NCBI GenBank assembly: GCA_025146925.1
Contig: CP102260.1
Coordinates: 2,159,389-2,223,388, forward strand
Reading direction: 5' to 3'
Source: [Bacteroides] pectinophilus
GTDB lineage: Bacteria > Bacillota > Clostridia > Lachnospirales > Lachnospiraceae
DNA length: 64,000 nucleotides
Made by a program: the position numbers and the translations under genes. The notes below the pieces were generated by a model, which had not been told where the DNA came from, did not search any database, and saw nothing but the letters and a program-made list of their open reading frames with translations. This document shows positions 1-7,536 of the stretch, in pieces; the first letter of the stretch is position 1; the number at the start of each line of letters is the position of its first letter.

Positions 1-117
1 TTTCCTCAAACATCGCTAATCTCCGTTCCCGCATCTAATTGCGCACGCAGCCTCTGCCACATAACATGGCTTTTCAATGTGTCTTTTTAATTATACCACT
101 TTTAAGTCCACAGTAAA

Positions 118-987
118 CTATGAATCAAGCAGTGCCTTTACATCAAGCATTCCCCATCCCTGCTGCTCCTTTGGAAGTCTTATGGAAACTGCCGTGTCAT
201 GGAGGCGCATCTTCACCATTGCCGGTGTAAGATACGGCTTTTTCTGAAGCAGAAGAGCTATTGCCGCCGTAACTATAGGTGCAGCCATAGATGTGCCGGA
301 TTTCACGGTATAGCCGTCCCTCTTATTAGAACACGACACTATTCCGGAACCGGCAGTAACAATCTCCGGCTTGACAATACATGATTTTGTAGGCCCTCTT
401 CCGGAGTAATTGGCATATTTTCTTCCACGTTCATCTGTATATATCCTGTCATCAAGTGACCCTACAGTTATTATCTTGCGGCTTATTCCGGGAACAGTCA
501 CGGTTCCACGTCCGGGTCCGTTATTTCCCGCCGCACTCACAACTGTTATACCACAGTCCCATGCCTCCTCAACAGCCTTTACCAGAACCGAATCTTCCCC
601 CTGAGTCGATTCAGGTGTTGTTCCAAATGAAAGATTTATTATTCGTATTCCATATTCTTCCGCATGTTCAATGACCCACTTTATTCCTTCAACAACAGTC
701 TTAGAACTCCCTTCCCCATTTCTGTCAAGTACCTTGACTGCCGCAATATTACATCCGGGTGCAATACCTCTGTATTTGCCGCGAGAAGCCGTACCGTCAC
801 CTGCTATTATTCCCGACACATGCGTTCCGTGTGAATTGTCATCATATGCATTAGAATGACCATTTATAAAATCTTTAAATACAGCTATCCTGCTGCCAAA
901 ATCTCTGTGTGGATATATTCCGGTATCAAGAACTGCTACCGTAATATGGCTGCCCGTCTGCTCATTTTCCAAAAAAATCACCCGCAC
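118..987 (-). CDS. S8 family serine peptidase (subtilisin-like), short N-terminus
   Basis: Subtilase that hydrolyses peptide bonds with an Asp-His-Ser triad. All three motifs are visible: Asp21 in VAVLDTGI, His53 in NSHGTHVSG, Ser233 in SGTSMAAP, plus the oxyanion Asn in SAAGNNG. There is no signal peptide, prodomain or transmembrane segment, so an intracellular enzyme is inferred. The start is problematic. The open frame begins at a GTG inside the stem of a terminator-like hairpin (978-1034) and runs straight through its T-tract. The N-terminus before the catalytic Asp is only about 15 residues, shorter than in relatives, which usually carry an extra helix reading like GADxAWxxGxTGxG. No ribosome site is visible. 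It is either a 5'-truncated gene or one translated under control of the hairpin. The family call is secure; the exact start is not. Confidence 0.85.
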   Translation of the reverse strand: MRVIFLENEQTGSHITVAVLDTGIYPHRDFGSRIAVFKDFINGHSNAYDDNSHGTHVSGIIAGDGTASRGKYRGIAPGCNIAAVKVLDRNGEGSSKTVVEGIKWVIEHAEEYGIRIINLSFGTTPESTQGEDSVLVKAVEEAWDCGITVVSAAGNNGPGRGTVTVPGISRKIITVGSLDDRIYTDERGRKYANYSGRGPTKSCIVKPEIVTAGSGIVSCSNKRDGYTVKSGTSMAAPIVTAAIALLLQKKPYLTPAMVKMRLHDTAVSIRLPKEQQGWGMLDVKALLDS

Positions 988-1034
988 ATATAATGTTATA
1001 ATAATAGTATATTACACATTATACGTGCGGGTGA
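971..1034 (-). terminator. Intrinsic terminator overlapping the S8 peptidase start
   Basis: Two 18-base arms (978-995 and 1017-1034) pair with a single mismatch around a 21-base loop. Read on the minus strand the stem is followed by seven T (977-971). It lies just downstream of the DUF4179 gene and should end the sigma/anti-sigma transcript. Its distal arm contains the GTG start of the S8 frame. Confidence 0.8.
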
Positions 1035-1088
1035 ACACATCTGCCCGAATGTCAGTCCGTTCTTTGGTATCAGATTCTGTACCGGTTT

Positions 1089-2678
1089 TTATTCAAACTT
1101 AAACAGATGTCCTCCAATCTCTATACCTACGGCATCATCAGCATCAATGAATGTAGGAAGCCTGCCGTCCATCTCGGCTGCCGTCTCTCTGTCTGACCAG
1201 CCGCCGCCAACCTTATTGCCAAGTGATATCTTACTTCCGTTGCTCATTACAATCTTTATGCTCTTCTGGAACTTTGTGAACAGAGTCTTGTCATTGCCCC
1301 ACTTTGTATAATCTGTATCAAATTCCATTGCAAATTCAGTATCGGTAAGTGTAACCTGTCTTATTCCGGTAACTGCGTAGTTACTTGTTATGTCCGGTGT
1401 GATATCAAGATCCTTTAATACCCTGTCTGCTACTGCCTGGCTCTCATCTGACTTAACAGTGAACTCCCATGTGCCTTCATATCTGTTGCCTGTAAGCGGC
1501 TCCTTATCAGGGTTGTTCAGCACAAGGCGGTAATTCTTAAGCATATCTGTTGTGGAATTCTGATATACACCGCTGTTGGTCCTGGAATACTGTCTGTCCT
1601 GATTAGGCGATACGGATACCTGTATTCTTCCGTCATCAAGCTTTCTTATTGATGTTGAATTATACATCATTCCCGTTGTCTTGTTCTGGAAACACAGCTT
1701 CTCAAGAGCATCTGCATCCCTGCCCGGAACAACAGTTATATAAAATGCATTCGTATTGTCATAATCTGTTCTTGGTCCAAAGCCCATATTATCGATATAT
1801 GCATCAGGATACTGCTCACTGAACTTAATCTTATAGCTTCCCGGATTAAGTGCATACTCATACTGTGATGAGCCGTCCGCGTACTTACCTTTCTCAACCT
1901 TCTTAAAGCTGCTGCTGTCAGCCGCCTTGCCCTGCGCAAGGATATCGGCAACGCTGTCATAACTGAAGCCTATACCTTTGGTTACTTCCCATGAATCCAC
2001 AAAGTTTGTAAGTCTGACCTTCATATCCTTGCCGGCAAAGTCAACACTTGATGCTCTTACTGTAAGCTCAAATCTTGCCTCGGAAGGAACTGATGCATCA
2101 TCAACCCTCTGGACCCATACGCCGGAAGAAACTCCCGAGCCGCTGATTGGAACATCATCTACAATTACCATTGCAGTCTCAAATCTCTGACGTGCGGGAT
2201 ATGATAACCTTGTCTCATCATTATATACAATAGGCTCTCCGTTCTTACTCTTAACAGCAAGTGTGATCACTGCCTGATGTGCCTCGGTTATCACATTTGT
2301 TGCCTCTACCGACAGTGCATCCGAGCTTGATACCGCTGTCTCGTTTACCTTCTGTGCTGCATCATATGAATAAACATTGCCATCCTCATCAACGCTCTGC
2401 CCCATGTGGTCTAATGATGATGCCGTGTTAGACATTGAATACTTTGCAACATACTGATTATATGCATAAACACTTCCCCCTGATACGGCAATAAGCACTC
2501 CTGCCACAACTGCCGCCTTAACGATATTGCCTGCTCCCTTATGCATCTTTACTACACTGCCTCGCTTTTCCTCTCTTCTTCGTCCCCTGTTATCTTCCTT
2601 TCTTGAAGTCATATTAAGCGTATCTTCAATCCAGGAATCCGGTGTCTTAATATCATCAAGTTCAGATAACCATTTCAT
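1089..2678 (-). CDS. DUF4179-type membrane protein, putative anti-sigma factor
   Basis: A 529-residue protein with a short charged cytoplasmic N-terminus (about 1-50, opening KWLSELDDIKTPDSW), one transmembrane helix at about 51-71 (VVAGVLIAVSGG) and a large extracytoplasmic part rich in beta strands. This layout matches DUF4179 proteins, which are encoded immediately after ECF sigma factors in Clostridia and are thought to hold the sigma factor at the membrane. The gene starts inside the 3' end of the sigma gene (17-base overlap) behind an AGGAGG site, so the two are probably translationally coupled. The signal sensed by the outer domain is unknown. Anti-sigma function is inferred from position and topology. 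Confidence 0.75.
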   Translation of the reverse strand: MKWLSELDDIKTPDSWIEDTLNMTSRKEDNRGRRREEKRGSVVKMHKGAGNIVKAAVVAGVLIAVSGGSVYAYNQYVAKYSMSNTASSLDHMGQSVDEDGNVYSYDAAQKVNETAVSSSDALSVEATNVITEAHQAVITLAVKSKNGEPIVYNDETRLSYPARQRFETAMVIVDDVPISGSGVSSGVWVQRVDDASVPSEARFELTVRASSVDFAGKDMKVRLTNFVDSWEVTKGIGFSYDSVADILAQGKAADSSSFKKVEKGKYADGSSQYEYALNPGSYKIKFSEQYPDAYIDNMGFGPRTDYDNTNAFYITVVPGRDADALEKLCFQNKTTGMMYNSTSIRKLDDGRIQVSVSPNQDRQYSRTNSGVYQNSTTDMLKNYRLVLNNPDKEPLTGNRYEGTWEFTVKSDESQAVADRVLKDLDITPDITSNYAVTGIRQVTLTDTEFAMEFDTDYTKWGNDKTLFTKFQKSIKIVMSNGSKISLGNKVGGGWSDRETAAEMDGRLPTFIDADDAVGIEIGGHLFKFE

Positions 2679-3207
2679 TGCCCATTCCTCCTATCATAAT
2701 CTTAATCTTATCTCTTCCCCTTTTAAGAACCGACTTAATTGTATTCTCATTGGAGCCAAGCAGCTTTGCAATCTGTGCCACGCTGTACTCCTCATAATAG
2801 TAGAGATAAAGAACATCCTTATACTTATCCGGCAGCTTTTTTACCATAAGCAGGAGTTCTGATTCTTCTTCATACTCATCGCTCTTTCCCGAATGTATAT
2901 CTAATTTTGTAATATCATCCTCAAGTGCGACCTTTCTGTTCCATGCCTGTCTGTGATAATCCGTACACTGGTGTATTGCAACCTGAATCAGCCATGCTTT
3001 AAGATATTCCTCCGTCTCAAAATGCTTTTCCGCGGTATAAAGCTTAATGAAGACATTCTGGAAACAATCCTTGGCATCTTCGGTATTTCCACACCGCATA
3101 ATGCAGATTCTTGTTATCATGTCAGCATATTTTCTCATTGCCTGTTCGTAATCAAGTCCTGCATAGTAAGACCCGGCAGTGTGTGCCTCTTTTCGTTTTC
3201 CAAACAT
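2662..3207 (-). CDS. ECF-type RNA polymerase sigma factor
   Basis: About 181 residues from MFGKRKE. Region 2 is visible as YADMITRICIMRCGNTEDAK followed by DCFQNVFIKLY, and region 4 as LPDKYKDVLYLYYYEEYS followed by the helix-turn-helix VAQIAKLLGSNENTIKS. Length and two-domain layout are typical of group 4 (ECF) sigma factors. An upstream GTG frame begins inside the AGGGGG ribosome site, so the ATG seven codons later is the better start. The downstream overlapping gene is its likely anti-sigma partner. A promoter with ECF-like spacing lies directly upstream, suggesting autoregulation. Regulon unknown. Confidence 0.88.
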   Translation of the reverse strand: MFGKRKEAHTAGSYYAGLDYEQAMRKYADMITRICIMRCGNTEDAKDCFQNVFIKLYTAEKHFETEEYLKAWLIQVAIHQCTDYHRQAWNRKVALEDDITKLDIHSGKSDEYEEESELLLMVKKLPDKYKDVLYLYYYEEYSVAQIAKLLGSNENTIKSVLKRGRDKIKIMIGGMGNEMVI

Positions 3208-3231
3208 TGTCTGTCCCCCTTTCACTTACCA

Positions 3232-3259
3232 TACGAAAATTTACTCCGCTAAGGTTGCA
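3232..3259 (-). promoter_or_regulatory. Candidate autoregulated ECF promoter
   Basis: On the minus strand TGCAACC (3259-3253) and CGTA (3235-3232) are separated by 17 bases, resembling the AAC/CGT elements of ECF sigma promoters. The predicted transcript would begin shortly before the ribosome site of the sigma gene. No good sigma-A promoter was seen in this gap. Pattern-based only. Confidence 0.4.
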
Positions 3260-3275
3260 CATATTTGAAAAATTT

Positions 3276-3323
3276 AAAAAAGCTGCACAAAACCGTCATT
3301 TTATCCATACGGCTTTGCGCAGC
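3276..3323 (-). terminator. Intrinsic terminator after the GH28 gene
   Basis: Arms GCTGCGCAAA.GCCGT and ACGG.TTTTGTGCAGC (3323-3282 on the minus strand) form a long stem followed by TTTTTT, just beyond the GH28 stop codon. Confidence 0.75.
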
Positions 3324-3343
3324 AGTCTGCCCTCGCAATTGTT

Positions 3344-4786
3344 CTATCTTACATTCTCATCATTATCTATGCGGATATCCTCACCGGCAATATGCAGTGT
3401 CACATTCTTCATGTGGATATCCTGTGCATTGCTTATTGTAAGTCCGCTGTCCGCGGTAATCTCCGAATCCTCAAGGGTTATTCCATATACCGTAGGCATG
3501 CCCTTCCCCTCAGGGAATGCAATTCCTTCTGCCTTGAAGGCTGTCTTAGCGCCAACGCAGGTGATATTCTTCATATTGACATTACGGAATACCGGAATAT
3601 CTTCAGTGCTCACAAACACATCCTCATCCTTCTTCTCATGCTCAAGCTTATAAAGAGAATATCCCATTGTAAATATTATTGCTTCACCTACAATGCCTGT
3701 CATATTGATATTCTCAAGATTAATATTCTCAACAATACCACCTCGTCCAAGCTGGCTCTTGAATCTTATTCCCACGTCAGTACCCATGAATGCACAGTTC
3801 TGCACATAAACCTCGCTCATGCCGCGTGACATCTCACTTCCGACAACAAATCCGCCATGTGCATGCATTACGGTACAATCATGGATATATACATACTTAG
3901 TAGGAGTCTTGATTCTGCGTCCAATCTCATTCTTACCGGACTTAAGACAGATTCCGTCATCACCTACTTCAAACTTTGTATTGTAAATCTCCACATACTG
4001 ACATGATTCAACATCTATACCATCACCATTCTGTGCATAATATGGATTCTTTATAAATGCGTTACTTACTGTAAGATTGGTACAAAGAAGCGGATGCACG
4101 TTCCATGCCGGTGAATTCTGAAGCGTAACTCCATCGATAAGCACTCTGTCGCATCTTACAAAATTAACCATTACCGGCCTGTAAAAATCATAATGTCTTT
4201 CTGCCTTCTTAAGCGCATCCGGGTCATCCAAAGACGGTTCACCTTCCATGCAGCCGTCATATGAAGTAACTGTAGGAAACCACATTCCGCCTTCATTAGT
4301 CGGAATTACTGTATCAGGGCTTGTCGCAACAAACTTGTCCCACTGCCTCTGTGTAACCTTAAACTTCTTAAGAGGTCTCCACAGTTCTCCATTACCGTCT
4401 ATTGTTCCTTCACCTGTTATGGCAACATTCTGCGCGTCTGCTGCCATTATCGGAGACACTGTCCTGATTCTCGGCTGTCCCTCATAATCTGAGATAATAA
4501 GCGGATATTCCTCCCTGTTCTTGTCAAACATAAGCACCGCACCATTCTCTACATGAAGGTCAACACCCGTAAGTATTCTTACCGGTCCCGTAAGCCACAA
4601 TCCGGAAGGTACAATTACATGCCCACCGCCTTCTTCCGAGCATGTTCTTATTGCAGCATTGATTGCTTCTGTATTGGACACACGTCCGCCCGCTACAGCT
4701 CCGTAATCTCTTATATCATACTGTGCTTCCCTGAATACGGGACGTTCAACTTTAAAGCTTATATCCATCTTAATATCAGTCTCCAT
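3344..4786 (-). CDS. Glycoside hydrolase family 28 (polygalacturonase-like)
   Basis: A 480-residue right-handed beta-helix enzyme expected to hydrolyse alpha-1,4-galacturonan or related pectin side-chain linkages by inversion. The N-terminal motif YDIRDYGA is the usual opening of the fold. Active-site signatures are NGDGID (253-258), GDDGICLKSG (from 275), HAHGGF (308-313) and RFKSQLGRGG in place of the classical NTD, DD, GHG and RIK motifs. There is no signal peptide, so a cytoplasmic enzyme acting on imported oligogalacturonides is likely, as in many gut Firmicutes. It is monocistronic, with its own terminator. Exact substrate (polygalacturonan, exo-acting, or rhamnogalacturonan) cannot be told. 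METDIK at 4786 and MDISFK six codons later are both possible starts. Confidence 0.9.
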   Translation of the reverse strand: METDIKMDISFKVERPVFREAQYDIRDYGAVAGGRVSNTEAINAAIRTCSEEGGGHVIVPSGLWLTGPVRILTGVDLHVENGAVLMFDKNREEYPLIISDYEGQPRIRTVSPIMAADAQNVAITGEGTIDGNGELWRPLKKFKVTQRQWDKFVATSPDTVIPTNEGGMWFPTVTSYDGCMEGEPSLDDPDALKKAERHYDFYRPVMVNFVRCDRVLIDGVTLQNSPAWNVHPLLCTNLTVSNAFIKNPYYAQNGDGIDVESCQYVEIYNTKFEVGDDGICLKSGKNEIGRRIKTPTKYVYIHDCTVMHAHGGFVVGSEMSRGMSEVYVQNCAFMGTDVGIRFKSQLGRGGIVENINLENINMTGIVGEAIIFTMGYSLYKLEHEKKDEDVFVSTEDIPVFRNVNMKNITCVGAKTAFKAEGIAFPEGKGMPTVYGITLEDSEITADSGLTISNAQDIHMKNVTLHIAGEDIRIDNDENVR

Positions 4787-4844
4787 TCCAATGATTTCCT
4801 AATTGTTAAATTCATTTAATCCGATTACAATATCGCAATGCGGA

Positions 4845-5480
4845 TTACTTATTAATCTTCTTTTTTGCCTCATCCGTTATGTCACGCTGTACGGCGACCT
4901 CATTCTCAATATTACGTGCAGCCTCGTTAGCTGTATATGCAGCATCAACAACTTTATTAAGTACGTCGCTGACCACACCTGCCTTCTCCTGCTGTTTCTG
5001 TGCATTATCATAAATGCTGTGCATTGAATCTATTGCATCCTTTACCGATGACTGCACCTTGGCAATCGTGTCAGTTATCTCTCTTGATGACTTAGATGAC
5101 TGCGCTGCGAGATTACGTACCTCTCCTGCCACAACCGCAAATCCTCTTCCCTGTTCACCGGCCCTGGCAGCCTCTATCGATGCATTAAGTGAAAGGATAT
5201 TCGTCTTGTTGGCAATTCCGCTTATTACAGTGACAAACTTCTCAATCTGTGCTGAAAGCTGTTCAAGCTGGTTTATCTTCTCAGATGCATCATTAACAAC
5301 TTCATTCATGTCGCTTATCATCTTAAGAATCTCTTCTACACTTCCGATGCTGTCTCTTACCATATTAAGAGAAGTATCAGACGAATTAATAACGTCAAAT
5401 GCATCCTTTTCAAGTCTGTCCTGTGACTCATCAAGTCCTTCCAGGATAGTTCCGAGTTCCTTAAATGAATTGTCTTCCAT
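4845..5480 (-). CDS. Soluble methyl-accepting chemotaxis signalling protein
   Basis: About 211 residues from MEDNSFKEL, chosen because a GGAG site sits seven bases upstream. It consists almost entirely of the MCP signalling coiled coil: the hairpin tip reads [20 protein letters not shown] then [13 protein letters not shown]. There is no transmembrane helix, HAMP or recognisable sensor domain; about 60 residues of coil precede the tip region. MCP tips bind CheA and CheW, so this would be a cytoplasmic array component or an adaptor that takes its signal from a partner. No other chemotaxis gene is in the window. It could also be a trimmed remnant of a longer receptor, but it has its own start and ribosome site. 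Confidence 0.85.
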   Translation of the reverse strand: MEDNSFKELGTILEGLDESQDRLEKDAFDVINSSDTSLNMVRDSIGSVEEILKMISDMNEVVNDASEKINQLEQLSAQIEKFVTVISGIANKTNILSLNASIEAARAGEQGRGFAVVAGEVRNLAAQSSKSSREITDTIAKVQSSVKDAIDSMHSIYDNAQKQQEKAGVVSDVLNKVVDAAYTANEAARNIENEVAVQRDITDEAKKKINK

Positions 5481-5521
5481 AGTAATCTCCAATCATCATA
5501 ATATCCGTTCATAACAATATA

Positions 5522-6883
5522 TTACACAAATATTTCCAGCGCATCACTCAGATTACGCACACCTATAAGCTTGATTTTACCATTATCTGTAACATTTTTC
5601 AAGCATACCTCCGGCAAAATACACGTGTCAAAGCCAAGCTTAACCGCTTCATTAATTCTCTGCTGCGGCTGGCTTACCGCCCTTACTTCTCCGGCAAGTC
5701 CGACTTCTCCGAATATTATCGTTCCCGAATCTATCTCACGATTTCTGAAGCTCGACACAAGTGCCATTACAATTCCAAGGTCAAGTGCCGGCTCATTAAC
5801 CTTAAGTCCGCCGGCAACATTTACATAGGCATCGCAGCCTCCGAGATGTATTCCTACCCTCTTCTCAATAACTGCCATAAGGAGATTGACACGGTTGTAA
5901 TCTGTTCCTGCCGCCGTTCTCCTTGCCATTCCAAAGCCGGAATCGCAGACAAGTGCCTGAACCTCAACAAGCATAGGTCTTGTTCCCTCCATAAGGCATA
6001 CAACAACCGAGCCTGACGCCCCCTCCGGCTTACCGCTCAGCATATATTCTGAAGGATTGGCGACTTCGTTAAGACCATTCTCTCTCATCTCAAACACACC
6101 AATCTCATTAGTGGAACCGAATCTGTTCTTGACACTTCTTACAATTCTGTATGCCGCATTGCGGTCACCTTCAAAATACAGCACTGTATCCACCATATGT
6201 TCAAGCACTCTCGGGCCCGCAACAACACCTTCCTTAGTCACATGGCCTACAATAAATATTGATATTCCCATGCTCTTTGCTATCTGCATAAGAACAGAAG
6301 TAGATTCCCTTACCTGGCTTACACTTCCCGGTGCAGAGCTTATCTCCTCACGATACATAGTCTGGATTGAATCGATTATTACAATATCAGGCTTAACTGA
6401 CTTAATTGCCGACTCTACCGCCTCAAGATTCGTCTCGCACAAAAGCTGCATATTATCCGTAAAATCACCAATACGTCCTGCTCTTAACTTAATCTGCTTA
6501 AGTGACTCCTCACCTGATATATACAGTACATTCTTACCCGCTGCAGAGACATTGCGGCACATCTGAAGAAGAAGTGTTGACTTACCTATTCCCGGGTCTC
6601 CCCCTACAAGAACAAGAGAACCTTCTACAATCCCGCCCCCAAGCACTCTGTCCATTTCTTCAAAGCCCGTAGGTGTCCTGTCCGCATCCTCAGTGCTTAT
6701 ATCCTTAAGTGTTACAGGGGCAGCAGACTCATGTAATGACGCCGCACGCCCCTTTGAAGTCTTTGCCCCTACAGGCTCCTCAACAAATGTATTCCACTCC
6801 TTGCATGCCGGACACTGCCCCGACCACTTGGCAGATTCATATCCGCATTCCCTGCAGAAGAAAGCTGTCTTACTCTTCGCCAT
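5522..6883 (-). CDS. radA: DNA repair protein RadA (Sms)
   Basis: A 453-residue RecA-like ATPase that drives branch migration in recombinational repair. Domains in order: N-terminal C4 zinc finger (CRECGYES and CPAC), RecA core with Walker A GGDPGIGKSTLLLQ and Walker B DIVIIDSIQT, the RadA-specific KNRFG motif (VKNRFGSTNEIGVF), and a C-terminal Lon-like domain. Length is normal. The start is MAKSKTAFF, preceded by a GGAG site. Upstream GTG/ATG codons of the open frame lie in a terminator and are rejected. Confidence 0.96.
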   Translation of the reverse strand: MAKSKTAFFCRECGYESAKWSGQCPACKEWNTFVEEPVGAKTSKGRAASLHESAAPVTLKDISTEDADRTPTGFEEMDRVLGGGIVEGSLVLVGGDPGIGKSTLLLQMCRNVSAAGKNVLYISGEESLKQIKLRAGRIGDFTDNMQLLCETNLEAVESAIKSVKPDIVIIDSIQTMYREEISSAPGSVSQVRESTSVLMQIAKSMGISIFIVGHVTKEGVVAGPRVLEHMVDTVLYFEGDRNAAYRIVRSVKNRFGSTNEIGVFEMRENGLNEVANPSEYMLSGKPEGASGSVVVCLMEGTRPMLVEVQALVCDSGFGMARRTAAGTDYNRVNLLMAVIEKRVGIHLGGCDAYVNVAGGLKVNEPALDLGIVMALVSSFRNREIDSGTIIFGEVGLAGEVRAVSQPQQRINEAVKLGFDTCILPEVCLKNVTDNGKIKLIGVRNLSDALEIFV

Positions 6884-6913
6884 TATTATCTCCATTCTAT
6901 TACGCATATTGTC

Positions 6914-6943
6914 AAAAAAGGCTGCCACACTGACGCGACAGCC
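6914..6943 (-). terminator. Intrinsic terminator upstream of radA
   Basis: Minus-strand stem GGCTG...CAGCC (6943-6920, extended by outer A/T pairs) followed by TTTTTT (6919-6914). It ends transcription of the preceding 137-residue gene and sits between it and the radA start. Confidence 0.65.
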
Positions 6944-6976
6944 CTTTTAAACAATATATAAATCTTAAATATCTGA

Positions 6977-7390
6977 TTATGCCTTAGTGATAACCACTGT
7001 TGTAGCATTACCTTCCTGAAGATCTACACTTAAAACAAGCTTACCGCCGATGTTAGTCTTCATCTTGCCTGCATAATCCCCGTTAACCGAGACCTCATAC
7101 TCAGCTCCCTCTTCCATCTCAAGAGTAATCTGGGCATCATTATCTCCTTCTACCTTAAAGCTTGTCTCTTTCTCATTCTGTCTGAATTCATTGACAGCCG
7201 TTCCCGGTACGGACTCATATACGAACATTCCGTTACGCTCAAGCTTTGTAATCTCATTAAACGTCTTGACCTTATAGGAATCTCCGCAATATTCATAATC
7301 TGAAAGCTTTGACTTTGTATCTAACTTATAGTTACCGAAACTAAGTGTTCCGTCAGCTTCGGTACGGATAAGCTCTTTAACTACTGGCAT
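6977..7390 (-). CDS. Conserved hypothetical protein, beta-rich, 137 aa
   Basis: A soluble acidic protein with alternating hydrophobic and charged strands (KLDTKSKLSDYEY, AQITLEMEEGAEYEVSVNG, KLVLSVDLQEGNATTVVI), suggesting a beta sandwich. It has no signal peptide and no cysteine cluster. It starts behind a strong GAGGAGG site. Similar short proteins in Lachnospiraceae have, as I recall, sometimes been labelled endosialidase, but no catalytic motif of that family is visible, so no function is assigned. It is flanked by terminators and appears monocistronic. Confidence 0.7.
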   Translation of the reverse strand: MPVVKELIRTEADGTLSFGNYKLDTKSKLSDYEYCGDSYKVKTFNEITKLERNGMFVYESVPGTAVNEFRQNEKETSFKVEGDNDAQITLEMEEGAEYEVSVNGDYAGKMKTNIGGKLVLSVDLQEGNATTVVITKA

Positions 7391-7536
7391 CTATCTGTCC
7401 TCCTCTAATGCATTTTTAAACCTAGCTAAATTATACAATAAAATCGTCTGTATTTCTATCCTTTTATTTTAAATTTTTTGTGAAATCAGTATCACATTAT
7501 AATAATTTCTGAAATATCAGGCGTCACATTCCCTGA

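Noticed and set aside
1-117. Window left edge
   Set aside because: No start, terminator or partial gene could be recognised in these 117 bases.
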